Of a stretch of 64,000 nucleotides of DNA, positions 1 to 7,289 are shown in pieces; the stretch's first letter is position 1; the number at the start of each line of letters is the position of its first letter. Both the position numbers and the translations under genes were made by a program. Source of the DNA: Blastococcus xanthinilyticus (GTDB taxonomy: Bacteria; Actinomycetota; Actinomycetes; Mycobacteriales; Geodermatophilaceae). The notes beneath the pieces were generated by a model. It had not been told where the DNA came from. It searched no databases and saw nothing but the letters and a program-made list of their open reading frames with translations. The stretch lies in NCBI RefSeq assembly GCF_008124835.1, contig NZ_VNHW01000003.1:248001-312000 (forward strand), given 5' to 3'.

Positions 1-1697
1 ACCGTGACCGGCCCCGAGGCGAAGGCGACGTCCATCGACCCGTCGCCGGTCTTGGTGACCACGCCGACCTCGCCGTTGGCGAAGCCGGTCGGCTCCAGGT
101 CCATGTGGTTGGCGGTCGCGACCACGCGGTCGCCGGGGTCGAAGCCGAACACCGCGCCATCGCCGGGGTTCAGCTTCGCCTTGAGCGCCTTGTTCAGCTC
201 GATGGTGCCGGCCGGCCCGCGGTGCACCGGCGTCACCACCTGCACCGCCCCCGGCTCGATGCCCAGCGCCCGGGGGATGGAGTCGGTGACCAGCTGCACC
301 ACCCGGCGGGCGGCCTCCGCGCTGCCCGTGGCGGGCACCACCACCACCTCGCGGTCGGGGGAGTCCACCGGCGGCAGCTCCCCGCCGCGCACGCCCGAGG
401 CGAGCCGGGCGATCGCCCCGCCCTCGGCCTGCCGGTAGAGGGTGGTCAGCTCGGTCACCGGGACGGCGCCGGAGTCGATCAGGTCGCCGAGCACGTGCCC
501 GGGGCCGATCGAGGGCAGCTGCGCCGGGTCGCCCACCAGCAGCAGGTGCGTGCCGTCCGGGCAGGCCTCCAGCAGCGCGGCGGTCAGCTCCACGTCCAGC
601 ATCGAGGCCTCGTCGACCACGACGACGTCGGCGTCCAGCGGCCACTCCTCGGTGCGGGCGAAGCCACCCGAGGCACCCTGGGCGCCCAGCAGCCGGTGCA
701 CCGTCACCGCCGGGTGGTCGGTGAGCTCCTCCAGCCGCTTGGCCGCCCGGCCGGTCGGAGCGGCCAGTGCGACGTCGGCGCCCTTGGCCCGCAGCAGCTT
801 CACCACGGCGGCGACCGTGCGGCTCTTCCCGGTACCCGGCCCACCGGTGAGCAGGCTGACGCCGGCGGTGAGCACCTGGGCGACCGCCTGCTTCTGCGCC
901 TCGTCCAGGCCCTGGGCCACCGACCGCACCGACGCCGGGTCGGCGATCCGCTCGGCGGAGGCCGCCAGCCGGGCGACGCCCTCGGCCACCGCCTCCTCGG
1001 CCATGCCGAACCGGGCCAGCGAGAGCGTCCGGAGCGCCGGATCCGGTTCGGGCAGCTCTGCGCCGTCTTCCCCGCCCACCCGGTCCTCGTCGACCTCCGG
1101 CTCGGGGGGCTCGTGCTCCAGCACCTCGCCGGAGTCGACGGCGGCCACCACCGCGGCCACCGGGTCGCCGATGCCCTCGGCCCGCAGCGCCGCCACGACC
1201 AGGTCGACCGGCAGCACGGTGTGCCCGTCCCGGGTGGCGGTGCGCAGCGTCAGCCCGACGATCGCCCGGCCGCGGCGGGTGTCCTGCCGGTCGGCGCCCT
1301 TGAGGACGGCGATGGCCAGCCGGTCGGCGTCGGCAAGGGCCACCGCGGGCAGCCCGAGCAGCGCCCACGGGTCGTCGCGCAGCCGGCGTGCGGCGTCGGG
1401 TCCCAGCCCGTCGGCGACCCCGGACGCGAGCTTGGCCGGCAGCCCGGCCGCCACCAGCATCTCGACGACCTCGTAGGTCGGGGCGGCGGCCAGGAAGCTG
1501 GAGAACAGCCGCTCGGCCCGCTGCCGGCCGACCCGGGGCAGCTTCACCAGCCGGTCGGCCGTGACGTCGTCCGGGGTGGTGATGCCGGCGGCCGGGAGGT
1601 CGGCGGCGGTGCGCTTGCCGAGCCCGGGCCACAGGCCCGCGGTGCAGAACGCGGCGAAGACCAGGTCCGGGCCGGGGGTGGGCGCTTCGGGCGTCAC
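1..1697 (-). CDS. recD2: RecD-like ATP-dependent DNA helicase (C-terminus cut by window edge)
   Basis: Superfamily 1 helicase of the RecD2 type, expected to unwind DNA 5'-3' during repair. I translated the minus strand from GTG at 1697. The first ~100 residues contain helix-hairpin-helix-like stretches (LPRVGRQRAERL), as in RecD2. A Walker A motif, GGPGTGKSRT, lies near residue 285, followed by AAPTGRAAKRL and the helicase motif VVVVDEASML near residue 359. About 565 codons are present and the frame is still open at base 1, so the last part is missing. The GTG overlaps the stop of the aldo/keto reductase gene upstream (GTGA), so the two are probably translationally coupled. The absence of recB/recC-like neighbours fits stand-alone RecD2. 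The long plus-strand frames here are antisense shadows. Confidence 0.88.
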   Translation of the reverse strand, partial: MTPEAPTPGPDLVFAAFCTAGLWPGLGKRTAADLPAAGITTPDDVTADRLVKLPRVGRQRAERLFSSFLAAAPTYEVVEMLVAAGLPAKLASGVADGLGPDAARRLRDDPWALLGLPAVALADADRLAIAVLKGADRQDTRRGRAIVGLTLRTATRDGHTVLPVDLVVAALRAEGIGDPVAAVVAAVDSGEVLEHEPPEPEVDEDRVGGEDGAELPEPDPALRTLSLARFGMAEEAVAEGVARLAASAERIADPASVRSVAQGLDEAQKQAVAQVLTAGVSLLTGGPGTGKSRTVAAVVKLLRAKGADVALAAPTGRAAKRLEELTDHPAVTVHRLLGAQGASGGFARTEEWPLDADVVVVDEASMLDVELTAALLEACPDGTHLLLVGDPAQLPSIGPGHVLGDLIDSGAVPVTELTTLYRQAEGGAIARLASGVRGGELPPVDSPDREVVVVPATGSAEAARRVVQLVTDSIPRALGIEPGAVQVVTPVHRGPAGTIELNKALKAKLNPGDGAVFGFDPGDRVVATANHMDLEPTGFANGEVGVVTKTGDGSMDVAFASGPVT

Positions 1698-2674
1698 CGG
1701 TCCGACCGCCGCTCGGGGTAGGTGAACGGGGGCGCCGAGACGTCCTCGAGCGCGGTGCGGATGGCCGCGGGGAGCCGCACGCCGTCGGCGTCCAGGGAGG
1801 CCTGGAGCTGGCCGGCCGTCCGGGCGCCCACCACGGGGGCGACGACGCCGGGCCGGTCGCGCACCCAGGCCAGCGCGACGGCGAGCGGGCTGGTGCCCAG
1901 CCCCTCGGCCGCGGTGATCACCGCCTCGACGATCCGGTCGGACTTCGCCGACCGGAGCCCGTCGATGAAGCCCTGCCACTGCGGGGAGGCGCCCCGGGAC
2001 TCCGACGGCGTGCTGTGCCGGTACTTGCCGGTGAGGATCCCGCGGCCCAGCGGCGACCACGCCAGCAGCCCGAGGCCCAGTGCCTCCACGGCGGGCACGA
2101 CCTCGCGCTCGACGCCGCGCTGGAGCAGCGAGTACTCGACCTGGGTGCTCACCAGCGGCGTGCGACCCGGCCAGGCCTTCTGCCAGGTGGCGGCCTGCGC
2201 GGTCTGCCAGCCGGTGAAGTTGCTAATCCCGATGTAGCGGGCGCGGCCGGAGCTCACGGCCAGGTCGCAGGCGGCCAGCGTCTCCTCCAGCGGCGTGGCG
2301 TCGTCCCAGGCGTGCAGCTGCCAGAGGTCGACGTGGTCCAGGCCCAGCCGCTCGAGCGAGGCGTCGAGGGCCGAGATCAGGTGGCCGCGGGACGCGCCGC
2401 GGCCCATCGGCCCCGGCCCGGTCCGGCCGACGGCCTTGGTCGCGACCAGCACGTCGGTCCGGGGCACGACGTCGGCCAGCAGGTGCCCCAGCACCCGCTC
2501 GCTCTCGCCGTCGCAGTAGACGTCGGCGGTGTCGACCAGGGTGCCGCCGGCGTCGACGAAGGCGGTCAGCTGCATCGCTGCCTCGTCCTCGTCGGTGTCG
2601 CGGCCCCAGGTCATCGTCCCCAGCGCGAGCCGGGACACGACCAGTCCGCTGCGCCCCAACGCCCGTTGCTCCAC
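1694..2674 (-). CDS. Aldo/keto reductase
   Basis: NADPH-dependent oxidoreductase of the aldo/keto reductase superfamily, 326 residues, a normal length. The (beta/alpha)8 family tetrad is visible: Asp48 and Tyr53 in the DTADVY motif, Lys80 (ATKAVG) and His121 (LWQLHAW). The ISNFTGWQ and SPLGRGILTGKY segments are typical of the AKR11/12-like bacterial members. The substrate cannot be told from sequence. I chose GTG at 2674 because the protein there begins with the usual EQRALGRSGL strand. The longer upstream frame adds a Pro/Arg-rich tail with no similarity. A TAGGTT hexamer 8 nt upstream suggests a leaderless start. The stop overlaps the start of the RecD-like gene. Confidence 0.9.
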   Translation of the reverse strand: MEQRALGRSGLVVSRLALGTMTWGRDTDEDEAAMQLTAFVDAGGTLVDTADVYCDGESERVLGHLLADVVPRTDVLVATKAVGRTGPGPMGRGASRGHLISALDASLERLGLDHVDLWQLHAWDDATPLEETLAACDLAVSSGRARYIGISNFTGWQTAQAATWQKAWPGRTPLVSTQVEYSLLQRGVEREVVPAVEALGLGLLAWSPLGRGILTGKYRHSTPSESRGASPQWQGFIDGLRSAKSDRIVEAVITAAEGLGTSPLAVALAWVRDRPGVVAPVVGARTAGQLQASLDADGVRLPAAIRTALEDVSAPPFTYPERRSDR

Positions 2675-2682
2675 GACCGGCC

Positions 2683-2688
2683 AACCTA
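2683..2688 (-). promoter_or_regulatory. Candidate -10 element of leaderless aldo/keto reductase gene
   Basis: TAGGTT on the minus strand, 8 nt before the GTG at 2674, with no Shine-Dalgarno sequence between. It matches the TANNNT pattern seen before many genes in this window. Confidence 0.4.
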
Positions 2689-2834
2689 CCGGCGCCGGGC
2701 GGCCGGCACCCGGGAGCACCGGACGCTCGGGGCGCCGCGACGAGCCCGGCACCGGGAGCACCTAGGGTGGGCACCCGTGCCCGATCGACCCGTCCCGCGC
2801 CCGGCCGCCCCCGTCCCCTCCCGGGGGTGCTGAG

Positions 2835-3674
2835 GTGGGCTGGATCGAAGCCGTCGTCCTCGGGCTGGTGCAGGGGCTCACCGAGTTCCTGCCGATCTCC
2901 TCCAGCGCCCACCTGCGCGTGGTGGGGGAGGCCTTCGGCTGGGACGACCCCGGCGCGGCGTTCACCGCCATCACCCAGATCGGCACCGAGGCCGCCGTCC
3001 TGCTGTACTTCCGGCACGACATCTGGCGGATCATCACCGCCTGGATCGCCTCCCTGGGCGGACGCCGGAAGGGTGATCCCGACGCCCGCATGGGCTGGCT
3101 GATCATCATCGGCACGCTGCCGATCGTCGTCCTCGGCCTGCTGTTCCAGGACTCGATCGAGACGACCTTCCGCGACCTGCGGATCACGGCGACCGCGCTG
3201 ATCGTCTTCTCCCTGGTGCTCTTCTGGGCCGACCGCGTCGGCGCCAAGCGACGGGAGCTGGACCGGCTCACCGTGGGCCACGGCATCACCTTCGGCTTCG
3301 CCCAGGCCATGGCGCTGATCCCCGGCGTCTCGCGCTCCGGCGGCACGATCACCGCCGGCCTCTTCCTGGGCTACACCCGGTCGGCCGCCGCCCGGTACTC
3401 GTTCCTGCTGGCCGTACCGGCGGTCCTGGGCGCGGGGTTCTTCCAGGTGTACGAGGTGCTCAGCGGGGACGTCGAGGGCCCGCCGCTGGCCTGGGGGCCG
3501 ACGATCCTCGCGACGGTGCTCGCGTTCGGCGTCGGCCTGGTGGTCATCGCCTGGTTGCTGCGCTACCTCGACCGCGGCAGCTACGTGCCCTTCGTCGTCT
3601 ACCGGATCGTGCTCGGCGTGCTCATCCTGGCGCTGGTGTTCGCCGGGGTGCTGGAGCCGGCCGCCGGCGCCTGA
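2835..3674 (+). CDS. uppP: Undecaprenyl-diphosphatase UppP (BacA)
   Basis: Integral membrane phosphatase that recycles undecaprenyl diphosphate to the monophosphate carrier for peptidoglycan and other envelope polymers. The protein is 279 residues, normal for the family. The N-terminal signature [10 protein letters not shown] (residues 17-26) and the second motif, [16 protein letters not shown], supply the known active-site Glu, Ser, His and Arg residues. Multiple hydrophobic segments follow, ending in a Val/Leu-rich helix. The GTG at 2835 gives the usual start ([13 protein letters not shown]). In mycobacteria uppP sits beside the phosphomutase-like gene, as here apart from the intervening hydrolase/MarR pair. 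It converges on the hydrolase with an 11-bp gap. Confidence 0.95.
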   Translation: MGWIEAVVLGLVQGLTEFLPISSSAHLRVVGEAFGWDDPGAAFTAITQIGTEAAVLLYFRHDIWRIITAWIASLGGRRKGDPDARMGWLIIIGTLPIVVLGLLFQDSIETTFRDLRITATALIVFSLVLFWADRVGAKRRELDRLTVGHGITFGFAQAMALIPGVSRSGGTITAGLFLGYTRSAAARYSFLLAVPAVLGAGFFQVYEVLSGDVEGPPLAWGPTILATVLAFGVGLVVIAWLLRYLDRGSYVPFVVYRIVLGVLILALVFAGVLEPAAGA

Positions 3675-3685
3675 CCCGGGGCCGG

Positions 3686-4519
3686 TCAGCCCTGGGCGTG
3701 CCGCTCGATCGCGGCGGCCAGCTCGGGCGCGTCCAGCACCGGCATCGTGTGGTGGGTGGCTGTGGGGAGCACCTGCAGGTCAACCGACGGCAAAGCCGAC
3801 CGCGCGCCGGCCACCAGCCGGCGCGGGTCGTGCGCGCGGCTGCGCCCGGCGACCAGCACCAGGGTCGGGACGGCGAGGCCGGCCAGCCGGTCGCGGGCCG
3901 GCCGGCGGGTGCGCACGATCGGCGTCCGCGGGCACTCGGTGGCGCCGCGGACGTAGGTGTCCAGCCACGCCGGCTGCAGCGGGCGCCCGCCGGTCTCCCA
4001 GGCGAGGAACCGGCGGACGCGGGCCGGGGTCGGGCGCACCAGGGACGGCGCGGCGCGCAGCAGGTAGCGCGGGCTGAACCCGGTGAAGCAGGCGGTCGGG
4101 TCGAGCAGGCTGAGCGACGCCGGCGGCGGCCCGTCGTCGGCCAGGGCGTAGGAGAGCGCCAGGTGCGCGCCGGCCGAGTGGCCGGCGAGGTGCACGGGGC
4201 CGTCGGTGGCGGCCGCCAGGAGCTCGCCCAGCCAGGCCACCTGGTCCGCGGTCGAGCGGAACGGCCGGCTGCTGGTGCTCCGCCCGGGATTGCCGGGCTG
4301 GTCCGGTGCCAGCACTCGGAACCGGCCGGCGAGCCCCGCGGCGACGCCGGCCCAGGCGGTGGCCGTGGCGCCGTCGCCGTGCAGCAGCACCACCGACGGC
4401 GCGCCGGGCGACCCGGCGGCCAGCACGTGCGTGCGGCCCCACGACGTCCCGACGAGGGAGCCGTCGGAACCGGCCGGCCAGCGGGCGGCCGCGGCGGCGT
4501 AGCTCTGCTCGAACGTCAC
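3686..4519 (-). CDS. Alpha/beta hydrolase
   Basis: Predicted serine hydrolase, 277 residues, substrate unknown. It shows the alpha/beta-hydrolase landmarks: an oxyanion-hole HGDG at residues 47-50, the nucleophile elbow GHSAG with Ser115, and a C-terminal His in TATHHTMP. The start is GTG at 4519. It is divergent from the MarR gene at 4570, and only 50 bp separate the two starts. That gap contains a perfect palindrome, so the MarR protein probably controls this hydrolase as well as itself. No signal peptide is visible, so it should be cytosolic. Confidence 0.85.
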   Translation of the reverse strand: MTFEQSYAAAAARWPAGSDGSLVGTSWGRTHVLAAGSPGAPSVVLLHGDGATATAWAGVAAGLAGRFRVLAPDQPGNPGRSTSSRPFRSTADQVAWLGELLAAATDGPVHLAGHSAGAHLALSYALADDGPPPASLSLLDPTACFTGFSPRYLLRAAPSLVRPTPARVRRFLAWETGGRPLQPAWLDTYVRGATECPRTPIVRTRRPARDRLAGLAVPTLVLVAGRSRAHDPRRLVAGARSALPSVDLQVLPTATHHTMPVLDAPELAAAIERHAQG

Positions 4520-4531
4520 GCGGACAGGTAA

Positions 4532-4544
4532 CTAGACAATCTAG
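4532..4544. promoter_or_regulatory. Palindromic operator candidate in hydrolase/marR divergent region
   Basis: CTAGA-CAA-TCTAG, a perfect 5-bp inverted repeat with a 3-bp centre, lies between the two divergent starts in locally AT-rich sequence. It overlaps where the -35 of the marR promoter should be (its -10 candidate is at 4558). This is a typical position for MarR autorepression. Confidence 0.5.
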
Positions 4545-4557
4545 CTGTTCGGCAACC

Positions 4558-4563
4558 TAGGAT
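4558..4563 (+). promoter_or_regulatory. Candidate -10 element of marR-family gene
   Basis: TAGGAT exactly 6 nt before GTG at 4570 with no ribosome binding site. This suggests a leaderless transcript starting at the initiation codon. Confidence 0.45.
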
Positions 4564-4569
4564 TCTCCG

Positions 4570-5073
4570 GTGACCTCCGAGGAGCGGCGTGCGCCGGCGA
4601 CCGTGCACCGGCTGCGCGCCCTCACCCTGCTGCTGGACACCGCGGGACAGGCCTTCGCGGCGGGCAACGGGCTCGGTGCCAACGACGTGCGCGCGCTGAT
4701 CTGCCTGCTCGACCGGGAACGGGCGGGCCTGCCGGCCAGCCCCACCTGGCTCGCCGGGCAGCTGGGCATGACCACCGCCTCGGTCACCACACTGCTCGAC
4801 CGCCTGGAGCGGGCCGGTCACGTCCGCCGCACCCCGCGCAGCGACGACCGCCGGCGGGTCGACGTGGTCGTCCAGGAGTCGGCGAAGGAGCTGGGCTGGG
4901 CGTTCTTCGGCCCGCTCGTCGACGCCACGGCGGCGGTGCTGGCCGAGCGGACCCCCGAGCAGCGGGCGGTGATCGACGCCTTCCTCGACGACATGGTGGC
5001 CTCGATCGAGGCGCCGGTGGACCGGCCGCGGGACCGGGGGCCGCGGCAGTCACCGCCTACGCTCGCCCGGTGA
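4570..5073 (+). CDS. MarR-family transcriptional regulator
   Basis: Winged-helix regulator of 167 residues. The helix-turn-helix lies in PTWLAGQLGMTTASVTTLLD, followed by the wing HVRRTPRSDDRRRVDVVV, the classic MarR 'D-x-R/D-x-R' wing. The start is GTG at 4570. It is divergent from the alpha/beta hydrolase with a palindromic site between, the usual arrangement for a repressor of a small-molecule-responsive enzyme gene. Its stop overlaps the start of the phosphomutase-like gene (GTGA), so the latter is partly co-transcribed. The ligand is unknown. Confidence 0.9.
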   Translation: MTSEERRAPATVHRLRALTLLLDTAGQAFAAGNGLGANDVRALICLLDRERAGLPASPTWLAGQLGMTTASVTTLLDRLERAGHVRRTPRSDDRRRVDVVVQESAKELGWAFFGPLVDATAAVLAERTPEQRAVIDAFLDDMVASIEAPVDRPRDRGPRQSPPTLAR

Positions 5074-5768
5074 CCACCGTGATCCTCCTCCGGCACGGCC
5101 GGACGACGGCGAACACCGGCGGGGTGCTGGCCGGCTGGACGCCCGGTGTCCAGCTCGACGAGACCGGCCAGGCGCAGGTGCGGGCGGTGGGGGAGCGGCT
5201 GGCGAAGGTTCCGCTGGCGGCCGTCGTCAGCAGCCCGCTGGAGCGCTGCCGGCAGACCGCGGCGGCCGTCGGGGCCGGCCGCGACCTGGAGCCGCAGACC
5301 GACGACCGGCTCGGTGAGGCCCGCTACGGCGACTGGACCGGCCGCGCGATCAAGGAGCTGGCCAAGGAACCGCTGTGGAAGGTGGTCCAGCAGCACCCCT
5401 CCGCCGCGGTCTTCCCGGGGCCCGAGGGGGAGGGCCTGGCCCAGACCCAGGCCCGGGCGGTCGCCGCCGTCCGCGAGTGGAACGCCCGGCTCGGCCCCGA
5501 CGCGGTGTGGCTGGCGTGCAGCCACGGCGACGTCATCAAGGCCATCCTCGCCGACGCCCTGGGCCTGCACCTGGACTCCTTCCAGCGCATCGTCGTCGAC
5601 CCCGCGTCGATCTCGGTGGTCAGCTACACCGACACCCGGCCGTTCGTGGCCCGCGTCAACGACACCGGGGGCGACGTCTCCGCCCTGATCCCGCCGCCGC
5701 GGAAGGGCCGCCGGCGCAAGGCGTCGTCCGACGCGGTGGTGGGCGGGGGAGCCGGCGCGCCCGCCTGA
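5070..5768 (+). CDS. Histidine-phosphatase / MSMEG_4193-type putative phosphomutase
   Basis: Histidine phosphatase superfamily member of 232 residues. The phosphohistidine motif LLRHGRTTANT lies at the N-terminus, SSPLERCRQTA follows, and the distal catalytic His is in ACSHGDVIKA. It resembles the actinobacterial family typified by MSMEG_4193/Rv2135c, annotated as a phosphomutase-like enzyme of unknown substrate. That family is regularly found next to DUF3090, the SCO1664-type gene and mshC, as here. The start GTG overlaps the marR stop. The basic Lys/Arg-rich and Gly-rich tail after residue ~210 lies beyond the fold. Confidence 0.88.
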   Translation: MTTVILLRHGRTTANTGGVLAGWTPGVQLDETGQAQVRAVGERLAKVPLAAVVSSPLERCRQTAAAVGAGRDLEPQTDDRLGEARYGDWTGRAIKELAKEPLWKVVQQHPSAAVFPGPEGEGLAQTQARAVAAVREWNARLGPDAVWLACSHGDVIKAILADALGLHLDSFQRIVVDPASISVVSYTDTRPFVARVNDTGGDVSALIPPPRKGRRRKASSDAVVGGGAGAPA

Positions 5769-5827
5769 GGCCGCCGGTTCCGTCCCGGGCCTGCGAGGCG
5801 TGGGACGGGCCGGGTGCTCGTACCGCG

Positions 5828-5833
5828 TAACCT
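5828..5833 (+). promoter_or_regulatory. Candidate -10 element of DUF3090 gene
   Basis: TAACCT 6 nt before GTG at 5840, no Shine-Dalgarno; leaderless pattern. Confidence 0.45.
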
Positions 5834-5839
5834 GGGCGC

Positions 5840-6391
5840 GTGCCCCGCCAGGTCCATCTCTTCGATCGCCCCACCCGGTTCGTCGCAGGAACGGTGGGTC
5901 AGCCCGGGGACCGCACGTTCTACCTGCAGGCCACCGACGACACCGGCCGCACGGTGAGCGTGGCGCTGGAGAAGAACCAGGTCCAGGTGCTCGCCGACCG
6001 GATGGACGACCTGCTCGACGAGGTCGGCAACCGGCCCGACACGGTCATCCCGGCCGACGCCGACGTCGACGACCTGGAGCCGCTCACCGCGCCGGTCGAC
6101 GAGGAGTTCCGCGTCGCCGCCATGGGGCTGGCGTGGGACGGCACCGCCGAGGCCGTCGTCGTGGAGGCGGTCGCCGCCGGCGAGGAGCCGATCGAGGAGG
6201 ACGCGATCCTCTCCGACAGCGACGAGGGCCCCGATGCCCTGCGGGTCACCATCACCCCCACGGCCGCACGGGCCTTCATCGCCCGCGCCCGCCGGGTCGT
6301 GGCCGCCGGCCGCCCGTCCTGCCCGCTGTGCTCCCTCCCGCTGGACCCGGTCGGCCACGTCTGCCCGCGGCAGAACGGCTACCGCCGCTGA
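5840..6391 (+). CDS. DUF3090 family protein
   Basis: Actinobacterial protein of unknown function, 183 residues, matching the DUF3090 family (FVAGTVGQPGDRTFYLQA, then an acidic middle, then ARAFIARARRVVAAGRP). The C-terminus has a small Cys pair arrangement, CPLCSLPLDPVGHVCP, that could bind one metal ion. It belongs to the fixed block phosphomutase-DUF3090-SCO1664 family-mshC, so a link to mycothiol or envelope metabolism has been suspected, but no activity is known to me. The start is GTG at 5840, preceded by a leaderless-type TAACCT. The next gene follows after 14 bp. Confidence 0.88.
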   Translation: MPRQVHLFDRPTRFVAGTVGQPGDRTFYLQATDDTGRTVSVALEKNQVQVLADRMDDLLDEVGNRPDTVIPADADVDDLEPLTAPVDEEFRVAAMGLAWDGTAEAVVVEAVAAGEEPIEEDAILSDSDEGPDALRVTITPTAARAFIARARRVVAAGRPSCPLCSLPLDPVGHVCPRQNGYRR

Positions 6392-6405
6392 GCGGCGGCT
6401 CCTCG

Positions 6406-7155
6406 ATGAGCGAGCAGCCCACCGAGCCCGACCTCCGCCCGCCGGCCGACGACGCCGAGGCCGCCCAGCTGCTCCGCGAGGGCGTGATCGACCTCGAGGG
6501 GCGCATGCTCGACGCGTCGAACGTGACGCTCGTCGGCGCCATCCGCACCGGCGACCTCGCCGCCGAGTGCATCTACAAGCCGGTGGCGGGGGAGCGGCCG
6601 CTCTGGGACTTCCCCGACGGCACGCTCGCCGGCCGGGAGATCTCCGCGTTCCTCGTCTCCGAGGCCACCGGCTGGCAGGTCGTGCCACCCACCGTGCTGC
6701 GGGAGGGCCCGTTCGGTCCCGGCATGGTGCAGCTGTGGATGGACGGTGACCCGGAGGTGGACCTCGCCGCCTTCGTGCGCCGCGACGACCCCGCGCTGCG
6801 GCGGATGGCGGTGTTCGACGCCGTGGTCAACAACGCCGACCGGAAGGGCGGCCACATCATCCCGATGCCCGGCGGCCACGTGTACGGCGTCGACCACGGC
6901 ATCTGCTTCTCCGTCGACCCCAAGCTGCGCACCCTGCTGTGGCGCTGGGCGGGCAAGCAGCTGCCCGCCGAGGCGGTCGAGATGCTGGAGCGGCTCGCCG
7001 ACGACCTCCGCGCCGACCTCGGCGAGCAGCTGCACGAGCACCTCACCCGGGCAGAGGTGCGCTGCACCCAGCGCCGGGTCGCCGACCTGCTGCGCACCGG
7101 CCGGCACCCCGAGCCCAACGGGGAGTGGCCCGCCCTTCCCTGGCCGCCGTTTTAA
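6406..7155 (+). CDS. SCO1664-family protein with PI3/4-kinase-like fold
   Basis: Protein of 249 residues of the SCO1664 family, whose core resembles the phosphatidylinositol 3/4-kinase or HipA-like catalytic fold. A lysine sits in CIYKPVAGERPLWDFP. The catalytic-loop motif FDAVVNNADRKGGHII is followed by YGVDHGICFS, which supplies the metal-binding Asp. The true substrate is unknown. I start at ATG 6406, 14 bp after DUF3090, because upstream sequence in frame is the antisense-biased shadow of DUF3090. In other actinobacteria mshC follows directly. Here the block is interrupted immediately after this gene by the low-GC ATPase gene. Confidence 0.88.
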   Translation: MSEQPTEPDLRPPADDAEAAQLLREGVIDLEGRMLDASNVTLVGAIRTGDLAAECIYKPVAGERPLWDFPDGTLAGREISAFLVSEATGWQVVPPTVLREGPFGPGMVQLWMDGDPEVDLAAFVRRDDPALRRMAVFDAVVNNADRKGGHIIPMPGGHVYGVDHGICFSVDPKLRTLLWRWAGKQLPAEAVEMLERLADDLRADLGEQLHEHLTRAEVRCTQRRVADLLRTGRHPEPNGEWPALPWPPF

Positions 7156-7289
7156 TCTGTCGCCCTCCGGGCTCCGACCGCGGCCAGGTGGGCGCCTGCG
7201 CTACTTCTGAGGGCTCGCACCGCGATCGAAGGCGTTCCGCCAGTGCTCCGTGACTCCCCGCTGTCAGTGTGTCGTGGCAGGGTGGCGGT

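Noticed and set aside
105..1721. Long plus-strand frames over the RecD-like gene
   Set aside because: Their residues are Arg/Gly/His/Pro-rich with no motif. The minus strand encodes a helicase with clear motifs, so they are antisense shadows.
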